Below are positions 50,145 to 60,531 of a stretch of 64,000 bases of DNA, piece after piece. A program made the position numbers and the translations under genes. The notes beneath the pieces are model-generated. The model worked only from the letters and a program-made list of their open reading frames with translations, was not told where the DNA came from and ran no database searches. The DNA is from Kitagawia praeruptora. Its lineage: Eukaryota; Streptophyta; Magnoliopsida; Apiales; Apiaceae. The stretch is from the NCBI GenBank assembly GCA_037693485.1, contig CM075351.1:11279001-11343000 (forward strand). The letters run 5' to 3'. The first letter of the stretch is position 1; each line of letters starts with the position of its first letter.

Positions 50145-52090
50145 TTTATTTAATTAGTATCGTAGCAATTTAATTAGTTGTGAAATTGCAAGTTAAATAT
50201 GTGATTTTCGTAATTGAATTAAAGTGGTAAATTGTGGATGTTACTATGTTTTGTGAATTAAATTGGAAAATAGAGTTGATTATTATTATTATTTGTTAAT
50301 TAAATTGCGAGTATTGTTAAATTGTTATAATTGTAATTGAATTTAATTCGTGAGTTAATGTGTCAATTTTTGGGATTTGATGAATTATTAGAGTTTATAA
50401 TTGGAAGTTGAATTGGGAATTTTGATAAAGATTAAAGTATAAATGGTTAAGTGTGAATTGATTGTTGTAGGGATTGTAAATAAGATACTTGTATAGTAAT
50501 CAATGTATATAGATTTATTATCTGATTTTCTTTTAACTGATAGTGATTAATGAATATGATATATGACTAGCAAGTCGTAATTTGTATTTAGAGTGATAAT
50601 TATAATTGTTAAATTTCTTGTGTGTTAATCGAATCAATGGGCTTAATTGATTAAATGGTAATCAATTTTAGTCAATAATTGAGTTTGACCGTAGTATTTG
50701 ATAATTGTCTTATATGCAAGGATTAGATTTAATCGAGTCGATAATTAAAGGTTTATGTGACTTACTTGTTATATATGTCCATCGATAAATGTTTACGTGC
50801 TAAGTGCTATAAGTCGAGTCAATTGCTTGGTATTTGTTTACAATTGATCAAATGATTATCGATAATGGTTTTGGGTAGAAAGTTGAATTGTTATTGTTAT
50901 AGGAGGTGTAAGTATATGAATGGCTAATTGGCTATGTGCTAAATGGTATAAATTAAGTTATAGTATATGTTGAAAGTATAAGTGCCAACTACGTGGTGTT
51001 GGCTTAAATGTGGATAAACGTAGTTTACTTTTCTTACGTGTTGAGGTGCCGCATGTCTGGGCGGGTAAATTTCTTTACATGTTTAGTTGCCGCATGTCTG
51101 GGCGGATACTTTTCCTTATGTGCTAGTTGCCGCATGTTCGGGCGGGTACTTTTCATTATTTGTTTACTTTTATGTTGCTGCAAGTTGAGGCAGCTTTTAT
51201 TTTATCAAAAGCAGGGTTATAAATTGTTTTGTTTGGCATGGAGGGGCTGAGCCCATAGTCCGATAAACGAATACTACATGCCGAAATTTTCTGAAAATCC
51301 CCTGCATTTAAATTTATTTAACTTATTTGATTTCAATGATTTAAGGGTATGATTTGGGTGTTAACTGTTTATGTGTATATGCGTTAAGTGAATTAATTTG
51401 AGGGTAATTGTTGTCTCGAGGTTTATGTGTTAATTTGAGGATTAAATGTGTCTTGAGGATTGATTGTGTATTGTGTGTCTTTATCTATATATTAAATTGG
51501 TTTAAGTCTATTAAATGGATATAAGTGTGTTATGTGCATTAAGTGGTAATATAGTAGTCAATTATAGGAAGGACACCTATAGTTTGACTTTATGTGACTT
51601 AGTGGTAATTCCGAGTGGTGTCTACTCGAGATACGAGGTAGGACTGACACGTACTCGTAACAATTACAGTACCATTAGGGCGTGATCAAGTGGAGCAACG
51701 TGTATCAAAAAGGGAAAGATCGAGGCATCGTGTAAAGTTCATGGAACTGCTTGGGCGAAACGCCAAGGATTTATTCGCGGTGTTCCGTTTGGTGCTAAGG
51801 ACCAGAGGCAAGTTAATTAATACATACTCTATCGTTCAGAGTATATTTATTTTAAAATATATGAAATGTGTAGAATAAGACCTCAGTCCATATTTGCAAG
51901 ATTTCTTCTATCTTTATCTTGATAAATTGTTTATTTTTAAGTGAAATGATTTGATTGGAAATATATGTGATATGGAGAGAGTGATATACTATAAGGAGTA
52001 AAGTGATATGGGAAGAAATGATATCAGTTGTTATTTATAGTTATTCTTACGACATTATGGTATCAGTTGATATCTAAAGTTATTTTATGA

Positions 52091-52355
52091 TACTCCCTCC
52101 GTCCTTTTTGATTGTTAACATTTCACTTTTTCAAAACTTTCTGGCACGCATTTTAAGGTGCATTTTAAGGATAGTTAAATAACTTTTTTTTAAAATTTTC
52201 TTTTTCTGTATAAAAATTTAATGTTTAAATTTTTATACAGAAAAAGAAAATTTTAAAAAAAAGTTATTTAACTATCCTTAAAATGCACCTTAAAATGCGT
52301 GCCAGAAAGTTTTGAAAAAGTGAAATGTTAACAATCAAAAAGGACGGAGGGAGTA
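52091..52355. mobile_element. Stowaway hairpin MITE, copy 2 (261 bp)
   Basis: Same family and length as the copy at 49882 (52093-52353), TA duplication, empty site visible in LTRs 1-4. Differs from copy 1 at only a few bases (for example GTCCTTTTTG for GTCCCTTTTG). Confidence 0.95.
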
Positions 52356-54117
52356 TTATAATTAGGTGTAAATTGGGGATATTGAATTCTAAACTGTTTT
52401 AGACGTTATTAATAAATATTTTGTTATACAAGGGGACAACAGTTGATATCTACAGATTTTTCTTAAAAAGGGACTTACATGTAAAGTATTTTAGTTGGTG
52501 TATTTTAAAGGTATTGATATATGAATGGAAAAGTGGAAGGGGTTATCTTGAGAGGTATATTTTCGAAAACCCGGACAAAGTTTTTAGAAAGAATTTCGCA
52601 ATAATTAACCTAATGGCAACATCACCAATAAACTAGTGTTTATTTAATTATTAGATACCTCTCGAAGCATCTACTAATTAAATAAACCTTATTCGTCTAA
52701 TTAAATTTATTTAATTAGATGAATATTATTTTTAAAATGTTTTCTTAAAATCGCTTTGTTCCGGAATAATAATAAAGATATTTCGATGGTTATAAATGAG
52801 ACATTTTTGGTTAAAAATATCTGGAATGATATCGATAATTGTTATTTTAATGGTTATTTAATTCAATGAATATTAATTATAATATTCATTTAAAAGGGAT
52901 TATTGAATAGTTATTCCTTAGATATTCTAAGTGTTCTAAGGGTGATTAAATATTGTTAAAAGGTTATTTAAGGAATTTCATAGTGAAATGAATGTATGTC
53001 TTGAATTGATATACCTGTATATATGTTTTCAAATGATTATAATACGAATATGAAAATGGAAAGGTGAAATGTGAAATGGAATTGAAAATGATACACGGGA
53101 ATGGAAATGTGAAATGGTGTTGATAAATGGAATAATGATTTTATAAAAAGGGGGGATCAGCAACAAACTTGCATAAGAGGTTGTGTCAGGGCTGTGTGCG
53201 ACATAATCTAGCATTCATTATATGATTCGGCACGAAGATGCCAAGGGAGGATGTTAGCAGGTGGCCTTCCTCCGGGAGGATGTTAGCAGGTGGCCTTCCT
53301 CCAGGGATGATGTTAGCAGGTGGCCTTCATTCCTTCTACCGGTAGTAAAAAGGGACGGGTACGGAGGACGACTGATCATCGTGCCTCACGTATTCGGCAA
53401 CAGTGAAAATCCCCAAAACTTAAAAGAAAGAATTGATAATGGTTTCAGAGTTGTGTACTGAAAAAGGAAAATGGTATGAAATGATGGAATTGTTTTACAA
53501 TAAGAAGAGAAACTGATTTTATATTACTTTTACATACAGTTGTTGTATAAAAGGAAATGGAAAGATTATATTGAGAGCTTGATTTTAAATGTTATATTAC
53601 TTTGAGATATTATACTAAGATGATGTATTGATTATTATCTTGTTATAGAAGAGAACTGATATTATATTATCAATAAGTAAGTAATAACTTGCTGAGCAAT
53701 TCTTTCGCTCATACTTGCTTGTTTTCAAATATTAACTTTTCAGTGGAAGGTAGCCGGACAAGGTTATCTGCATGGCTTAGATGAAGCGGGCAGCGTGCCC
53801 TTATGAAGACAATATGATCTAGAAAGTTTATGGCTGGAGTAAGTTATATGTAAGTATATTGATGTGTAATATATATGTTACTTTGCATAATATAGTACTA
53901 GTTGCTGGTGTACTTCTCAACGAAGTTATACTAGTAGTAAGGAGTTGATTCTTGTTTCTAGCCCTATAACCTAAAAGATGCTTGGTGGTTGGGGTCTCAA
54001 TGTTGTAACTTAATTATTAATGACTACAGATGGTTTAATGTGGTTAAGCAGGTGATTTGTTATTAAGGATTTCCGCGTGACGACCAAATCCCTGACCCCG
54101 GATTTGGGGGCGTTACA

Positions 54118-54876
54118 ATTCGCACATACCAATTCTTGAAATTTGCATAGCTCATCAGTGTCCTCTTGATACGCACATACCAATTCTTGAAATTTGTGAA
54201 GCTCATCAATGTCTGTCTCAAATAGTGCCCTTTCCAAATCATCCACCTCACTAGCTTGATCAAATTCCTCACATGGCTTGTGAACACTCTCCTCCTCTTG
54301 GAATTTATCTTCTTCAATTATGCATGCAGTACCTTGCTCCAAGTCATCGTTATTTTCTGGAATTGCTTCTGGTATGAATTGTTGTTTCTCTTGTTCCAAG
54401 GCTCTCACAGCTTGAGCAACTGGAATCTCCAAAGATTTGAGAGACTCCTCATTACTCTTCACAAGCATCCTAATCTCCTCCCTAGTAGGAACCTCATCTG
54501 ACTGAAAAGTAGGAGTAGGTTGCTGATGTTGAAAATCTTCACTACCAAAGAAATATGACATATCCGGAACATCTTGCTGGTACTATTGAGGATGGTATTG
54601 AAAATATGGTTGTTCCTCATAACTCAGAGGTTGAGATTGCCACGGGTCATGTTGCTGCAGAAAATTCTGGTTCTGCTATTGTAGAATATTCTGAGGATAG
54701 TAAGGATGTGCTCCATATTGTTGATCTTGATACTGCTGATAAGGCTGCTGAGGTTGTTGAATACCACCTTGGTTGCTCCAGCATTGATACGTCTCATGTG
54801 CGCCCGCACATAGCTCACAAACACTAACCACCTGCTGAACTCCATAGTAAGTTAGAAAATCCATCTTCAACGTCAA
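54118..54876 (-). pseudogene. Gag-like ORF of the Tat-like element, N-terminal piece
   Basis: Minus strand from 54876. It contains a retroviral-type zinc knuckle, CELCAGAHETYQC (C-x2-C-x3-H-x4-C), then a glutamine/tyrosine-rich stretch, then MSYFFGSEDF (54561) and an acidic region with a tandem repeat of KFQELVCA (two copies, about 51 bp apart). Two in-frame TAG codons, each where CAG would fit the Q-rich context, separate the knuckle from the downstream part. In the family, Gag packages element RNA into particles. No pol follows. Broken at 54118 by the array; it continues at 23094-22759. Confidence 0.72.
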
Positions 54877-55004
54877 CGCTCTCTGACAAGTACCTAAAAC
54901 ACCAACGAACTATACAAGAATAGATGAGAAAAAGAAATCCGAGTCAGTGAACTCTAACGACCACTATTGACAAGCACATAAACCAAAAATAAAACACCGA
55001 CGAT

Positions 55005-55021
55005 CCCCGGCAGCGGCGCCA
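55005..55021 (-). promoter_or_regulatory. Primer-binding site of the Tat-like element
   Basis: Minus strand TGGCGCCGCTGCCGGGG, six bases from the 5' LTR. This form of primer site is known in Tat/Ogre/Athila-related plant gypsy elements. Confidence 0.8.
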
Positions 55022-55027
55022 AAAACT

Positions 55028-56395
55028 TGTTTGCTAAAAATCACGCAAGCGTACGTGGTCACAAGTAACACAGATAGAAGTCAAGTTCGTTCCCGCAGAG
55101 ATCTGGTTATGGTTTCAATTCAGTTCATGAACTTATGCAACAATGTATGGTTATTAATCACTGCTAAGACAAATAACAAGATTTAGGATTTAATTAACTA
55201 AAATTAACTAAGGAAGTAAATTAACAAACTAAGAATTAACTAACTAACAAGAATTGAAATCGAATTTACTTCTGCAAGAGAAACCATGGAATCCTAACTT
55301 CATTAAATACTTTGCTTAGATCTGATGCCTTTAATCACTATATGCAATGGTTATGATATCTGATCGGACAACACGAAACAAGTACACGCTACCTGTCAGC
55401 ATACGTATACCAAACTACCCATACATCCACAAAAGAGATAGAAGATGAATAGACACCAATTATGCTTAGACCCTATATGTCTATAGAATTTGAAAACATA
55501 ACGGTTGAAGAGCAAGTTATCCATAAAGATCACACAGGGTAGTATAAGTATTTTCATCTCACACCACGAATCATATTGATAAACAATTATGAACCTATGC
55601 TAGCATGGCAAGTTCTAAATCTCAAGATCCACTTTCACTTCACAAGAGATTAACAAATTAGATGTTCATGACGCATCTATCAATTAAGCATAAACATACG
55701 AGGATATCAGATATACATCACACACAGATCTTTAAAGCAATCAAGATACTAAAGCTCCATAAATAAATCCGTTAGAATCCCATGACAACAATTAGCTCAT
55801 AATTGAACCTCTCGTCATCATGGGATCTGATGAAACCATGATAAAAACAAAGAATGAAAAAATATAAATAAACCTAAGTAATTGATATGTAATGGTTCTA
55901 CTCCTAATGATGATGAATCTAATTTTACAAGGGTTGGATGTGTTTATATAGGCTCTAGACATCTTGCCCAACAAGAAAATACCAAATCAGAATTATAATA
56001 GAAGTACGTTTCCTAAACTGATTCTGATTTAAAGGAAAATTCGCAGCTGTCTTTTCTTCAGTAATTCTGGAACGTTCCAGCTGCAATTGGGCCTCTGGAC
56101 CACTTTAGAATGATAGAGAATCTCGTTATCTTCGCGTGGACAGTAAGATCGCCAAAAAACTGACTTCTAGAACTCAAGATATGGCCCAAATAGTGAATCT
56201 CACGCGTGCAGCCCAATAAATCCGAATTTTAATAAATTAAATCTCCAAAAACGACAAAAACATCCACCATAATCAACATCCATGTAAATCTGCACAACTA
56301 AACAAAACACATCAAAACTACAAGAAACTTGAGCCCAAGACAATCAATTTAAGCCGATTTAGAATGCTCCAAGTGGAGATAAAATCCACTTATCA
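55028..56395 (-). repeat. 5' LTR of the Tat-like element
   Basis: 1368 bp, the partner of 19863-21230 with about 12 substitutions by eye (roughly 0.9%) and no length change. Confidence 0.92.
55943..55950 (-). promoter_or_regulatory. Candidate TATA box in the 5' LTR
   Basis: Minus strand CCTATATAAACAC at the same LTR offset in both copies. The position, mid-LTR, is plausible for element transcription. Confidence 0.5.
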
Positions 56396-56604
56396 CTATT
56401 GCTGAAAATTTGTCAGAAAATTATGTGGATGAAAATTTGAATGATATAAATGTTGATGAAAACTTGGATGAAATTACAGTTTTTTTTAATAATTTTGATT
56501 TATAAAATTTGCAGTTTTCAAGTATATGATTTGGAAAAATTCGGGCCTCCAAAATATTTGGAAACTAGGGCCTCCAAAATGCTGGAGACGGCCCTGGGAC
56601 CGGC

Positions 56605-57441
56605 ATTTAACTTTGACACTTTAGCTGGATTTGCAATAGTACAGCATAATAAGGATGAAAATGAAGATCACTGCATTAGGATTATATAATGCATTACAAG
56701 CATTAGCATCAAATAATACTTTAACATATATACGCTCTATCTTGAAAACCAACATTAATACCACCAAATGCGATTTGATGTCGCTTAATAAGGGCAAAAC
56801 AGAGATGCATGCCAGCAAGCCCAAAACAATTTAGACATCCATATAAAACTCAATTGTATAAAATTCTCATCTTCATCTTGTTGAATGTGGTGATTAATCA
56901 AACATTGTCGGCAAAGAAAATAAAAAAATATTAGCATACTTTGTTTATCATAAGAACACATAAAGGAATTTAACAAAATGTCCACAAATGTTGTTTGCGA
57001 TACTATGCAACACCTTTTTTCAAATACAGAAAAACAGTTGATTATAAAAACAAAAGAACACCTACATGAATCTTAAAAAGTTTTAAGGGAAATAGGAGAA
57101 AAACTTTTCAGAATCATACTGAACACATCAAATTGTAACAATTACCCATGGTTAGTGATGTTTTCTCCATTATTTCTTCTATGTTTTCTTTTTCTAGATG
57201 TATATGAAGCTGATGATTGATATGTAATGAATAAAATACAATCATCTTACTAAAAGAAAATACTAGCTGTTGATTCTTTCCATAATATCAATCATCGTGA
57301 TTGATAGTAGTAGAGAAGTGATTGTAGCTCTTTCCAAATTTACAAAGATCGACTTGATTGATCGTGTTGTAACAATACCCATGAATCTTTAATATATTGC
57401 AAAATTGCCATTATCTCTTATAAATTTAATTTTATAATTAT
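56605..57441. other. Intergenic, nothing recognised
   Basis: AT-rich sequence right of the hAT nest with no supported exon or element ends. It is the continuation of the sequence left of 18797 (pre-insertion locus). Confidence 0.4.
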
Positions 57442-57607
57442 TTATTTTAGGGAAATGTTATTTCCAGAGCTCTTTTTTTATTTCCAGAGCTATATTTGTA
57501 GCATATGCCCCCTGCATTCACAAAGTGTTGCATATTGTGATACATTATGCTACAAATAGCTCTGGAAATAAAAAAAGAGCTCTGGAAATAACATTTCCCT
57601 TATTTTA
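57442..57607. mobile_element. 150-bp hairpin MITE
   Basis: 57450-57599. Inverted termini GGGAAATGTTATTTCCAGAG, arms of about 60 bp including a second TTTCCAGAGCT copy. 8-bp target duplication TTATTTTA (57442-57449 and 57600-57607). The superfamily (hAT or Mutator) is not certain. Confidence 0.8.
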
Positions 57608-57669
57608 ATCAATGGTGTAGAAGATGGTCTCCTAGTTCTCTTGATAGGGAGGTTCTCCCTAGAACTCTA

Positions 57670-57705
<36 letters not shown>

Positions 57706-58320
57706 ATTTTTAAACACCAATTTGATATGCAAATTAATAACTTATAAAATTTAATAAAAGTAATATATTTGTAGATATTAAAAAGGAGCCATCGTTGGAT
57801 TTTGAGATAGATTAGTGATAACCGTTGGATCTAATACTAAAAAAATATTCTTTTTCTAATATTTAAAATATTCTCATGGGTTAAGTTCAAATTCCACCAA
57901 CAACGTATCTTTATTAAACATATATATTATTTTATAAACTATTTTTAAGAGTTTATGGTTCTATTCCCATCAATATCATATTATAATAAAAAAAATATTA
58001 TTTTTTTAATAAATATATAATCTTATAAGCTATTCCCAAAAATTCCTTAATAATTAATTAAAATACATAATTAGAATAATATCTATATTCATGAAATTTA
58101 TAAAATTCAAAAAAGAAATTAATAATAAAAACATACATATATACAACTTAAAATTTTAACAAAATATAATTAAACAGTTTACAAGCAACCGTGCATCGCA
58201 TGAGTTATAGGCTATATAATTAATGTAAGAGAGTTCACATGGTATGGTTTGGTCGTCAGGGTTAGATATGTCATTTCAAAAATATTATATTAATATTCTT
58301 AAATAAGATTAAATAGAAAT
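57608..58320. other. AT-rich repeat debris
   Basis: Contains (TA)n at about 57671-57702 and, at 58188-58213, a decayed Helitron-type 3' end (CCGTGCATCGCATGAG then TTATAGGCTAT). No coding signal. Confidence 0.45.
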
Positions 58321-58568
58321 TAAAAATCTATACTATTATATTAAAGTCGAAACATTGAAAGTTTTGGTTTTCGGTTTGGTTATCTTAATTATAAAAATAA
58401 ATAATTAAATTACAAAAACAACTAAAAAGCTAATTACTAATGTTAACATTAGTAATTAGCTTTTTAGTTGTTTTTGTAATTTAATTATTTATTTTTATAA
58501 TTAAGATAACCAAACCGAAAACCAAAACTTTCAATGTTTCGACTTTAATATAATAGTATAGATTTTTA
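58321..58568. repeat. Perfect 248-bp palindrome
   Basis: Arms of 124 bp are exact reverse complements meeting at GTTAAC (58442-58447). Both outer parts read CTATACTATTATATTAAAG going inward, a Helitron-like 5' start sequence. Confidence 0.93.
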
Positions 58569-58589
58569 GAGTTTCACAACATAATTGTC

Positions 58590-58800
58590 CAACTCACTGG
58601 CGTTCCTTATGGTGACCACTTCTTATGCAGGCTTCCACAATAAAATGAGCAGCATGAGCTCTCTACTACATAAAGGGTGACATATCAAGGTGCTTAGAAA
58701 CAAGCAAAAAAGCCATCAAACTGGGTGTTGATCTGCCATTGATGATATGACGTCCGGCCTTGCTACCAGATCCATTGTTCATCATTGATGAATCCAGAGA
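58590..58800 (-). pseudogene. Unidentified gene fragment(s)
   Basis: The minus strand spells AHAAHFIVEACIRSGHHKER (around 58600-58665) and, in another block (around 58720-58800), SGSKAGRHIINGRSTPSL. The composition is like real exon sequence, less AT-rich than its surroundings. I do not recognise the parent gene. It lies between the palindrome and a CACTA terminus, so capture by a transposon is possible. Confidence 0.3.
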
Positions 58801-59059
58801 AAGTTTTGTGTATTAATAGAGTTGAGGCCTCTTGTCTTCTTCTTTTTTTGTTCCAGCACACCTTCATTTTTCACAAAAATTTGTATCTTACATATGTTCC
58901 TTGATATTGTGAAATATTGGTTTTTTATAAGTTGTTGATATTTTTGGTTTATTTGTGTTAATCTCGAAGTAATTTGAGTTGTTAATCTAGCATTTGTTGG
59001 GATGTTTGTCTGATGGTAGCATTTTGGATTGTGCTTATCTTATATATAACTAAAAAAAA

Positions 59060-59406
59060 ATATAGGAATATTACAGGGAAAAAATGGGACAAAAAATAGT
59101 AATATTATGAATTTTTAGAAATGGATCACTTACATAGCGTTTTCCAAAGTGTTATTGAAGTGATATCATAAATTGAAAAATGTTACTTAGATAACACATA
59201 CAGAAGCGCTATTGAAGAATCTATGCTTAGATATCACTTACTTGTATAGCACCTATGTAAACGCTATTTAAGTTTAGTACTTACAGAGCGCCAAAAAAAA
59301 CGCTATGGAAGCAATATGCACTTGCATAGCGGCTACTTACATAGCGTTTAAAAACGCTATGCAAGTGCTAAAAAAAGCGCTATGCAAGTTAAAATTTGTA
59401 GTAGTG
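59060..59406. mobile_element. CACTA (En/Spm) transposon terminus with subterminal repeats
   Basis: Ends TTTGTAGTAGTG at 59406, the complement of a CACTACTACAAA terminus. The preceding 340 bp contain about ten copies of ACATAGCG / CGCTATG(C/G)AAG-type motifs in both orientations, as in CACTA subterminal regions. The opposite end was not found in the window. Confidence 0.75.
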
Positions 59407-59480
59407 GTTAACGTAATTAAATTCCAATTAAAATTCCTTCATCCACATTGAGCTTCTACTTAGACTCTTTTTTCTGCTCC

Positions 59481-59630
59481 AACAACTCAATTACACATTT
59501 TTTCTAAAGATTTTACTTCTAATTAAAACACTTTACCATTTAATTTAAAACCAATAACAACTCAATTACCCATTTTTTCTAAAAATTTTACTTTTAATTA
59601 AAACACTTTACCATTTAATTTAAAACCAAT
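59481..59630. repeat. 75-bp tandem duplication
   Basis: AACAACTCAATTACAC... at 59481 repeats at 59556 with a few mismatches. Confidence 0.85.
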
Positions 59631-60531
59631 ATTACAATAATTAATATATATCCAAAATATCATACCATATCTTTCCGTAATTATTTTTAGTAGTAATTTT
59701 TAATTAAAACATGTTACTTTTTGATTTAAAATTAATCTTGCGATCACTAATATACACCAAAAAATATCTCACCATATATTCAAGAAAGAATTACCAAAAT
59801 ACCTCTATTTGAGGTTGCCCGGCTCAAAATACTCATGCCTAGATTAATGGCCCGATATGCCCACTTATTACGGCATTTCTGCTCCCGTATCACTTTGACA
59901 GCCGTAGTTTACTCAAATTATATCCTTATATATAATAAGAGTAAGAGGGATAATAAAGTTATACTACCATAGGTCAAGGGTTCGATTCTTACCAGATACA
60001 TAATAAATAATAAAACTACTAAAACTATAACAAAACATTCCATATAAATATTTGTTATATTTACATTAATCTTTAGTACTAACAGTAACCGATGCCTACT
60101 TTTAGTAGGATATAATTGAATGTAAATTCAATTAACAAAATAAATATACTATAACAATACCCTCAAGAATAACAAGATCGATTCTCAATAACTAAATTAT
60201 TATTTAATGTCTTTTCAGTATTGTAACATAAAATTAAGTTTGCATAAAAAAAGTTTTGCATCTAAACCATGCACGGCGAATTAGAGTATAGTTTGGTTTT
60301 CTCCTTTGTGAAGGAATCATATTTTCTTTTGAAAGTAAAAACCGATAATGCTGTAAGAATTGTATTTATCAGCTTCGCTTTTATATAATTAAAATAAAAT
60401 AAATGTTGAATTTAAAATGTAACCAATATTACATTAAAATTTTATACATAATAAAGGTAAAAGGATTTTTAAAATATATATATCCTTATTAAAGCGTTGA
60501 TTTAATTCTATGAATTTATATCCTTATTATA
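59631..60531. other. AT-rich region, Helitron-like debris
   Basis: Contains a Helitron-like start (TCCTTATATATAATAAG) at about 59923 and a B-box-like GGTTCGATTC at about 59969, but no complete element or gene. Confidence 0.45.

Larger units (their letters stand above)
48662..54117 (+). repeat. LTR 5 of the array (5456 bp with two MITEs)
   Basis: Equals 4930 bp plus two 263-bp insertions (261-bp MITE + TA each). Shares (GT)7, GCAG (49715) and GATGTTACT with LTR 1. Several private changes, e.g. GAGTTATG near 49088, CCCGTTAAG near 49370 and TACGAGG near 51635. Confidence 0.93.
23095..54122 (+). mobile_element. Tandem array of a Del/Tekay-like LARD: five LTRs, four internal regions
   Basis: Order: LTR 23100-28029, internal, LTR 29489-34420, internal, LTR 35880-40811, internal, LTR 42271-47202, internal, LTR 48662-54117. 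LTRs are 4930-4932 bp (the last 5456 with two MITEs), starting TGTAATAACCCGAATTTTC and ending GGGGGCGTTACA. All four internal regions are 1459 bp. Each has a primer site TGGTATCAGAGC (initiator Met tRNA) and a tract TTTTAAGGGGGGTAGAC before the next LTR. The array is flanked by GTTCG (23095-23099) and ATTCG (54118-54122), a 5-bp target duplication with one change. Long LTRs, this LTR start and a Met primer site fit the Del/Tekay chromovirus lineage. There is no gag or pol. Confidence 0.93.
19863..56395 (-). mobile_element. Non-autonomous gypsy (Tat/Athila-like) LTR retrotransposon, split by a second element
   Basis: Target duplication CTATT at 19858-19862 and 56396-56400. LTRs of equal length (1368 bp) at both ends, about a dozen differences by eye. 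Minus orientation is shown by the primer site next to the right LTR and the purine tract next to the left one. The internal region is 21231-23099 plus 54118-55027 (about 2.8 kb); it has a gag-like ORF but no protease, RT or integrase. The interruption between 23100 and 54117 is the tandem Tekay-like array. Confidence 0.9.
18797..56604 (+). mobile_element. Degenerate hAT transposon, host of the large nested insertion
   Basis: The 8-bp target duplication GGACCGGC lies at 18797-18804 and 56597-56604. Termini are CAGAGCCGGCTCCA (18805) and the inverse CAGGGCCGTCTCCA (ending 56596), 12 of 14 matching. Without the retrotransposon the element is only about 1.25 kb. An ATG at 19720 opens a short frame, MTGKRKHASGSSKRKKKVRQ, typical of the basic N-terminus of plant hAT transposases, which soon meets a stop. 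The right piece (56401-56596) is compatible with further decayed coding sequence and 3' end. Non-autonomous. Confidence 0.85.

Noticed and set aside
25183..51250. Identical 60-95-codon ORFs repeated five times (e.g. one starting MWINVVYFSYVL)
   Set aside because: They lie in non-coding LTR/internal sequence; they repeat because the units are recent duplicates, and they show no domain. A single base change removes one of them in LTR 2.
23100..54117. CRISPR array or satellite DNA
   Set aside because: Although tandem, the 6.39-kb unit has LTR termini, primer site and purine tract; it is a retrotransposon array, not a CRISPR or a classical satellite.
23100..54117. Array as pure assembly error
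   Set aside because: Units carry unit-specific variants, a mosaic internal region and MITEs in only one LTR, which simple duplication by an assembler would not create. The exact unit number still needs long reads.
19858..56400. Plus-strand orientation for the Tat-like element
   Set aside because: The right end has the primer site and the left end the purine tract only when read on the minus strand; the gag-like ORF is also on the minus strand.
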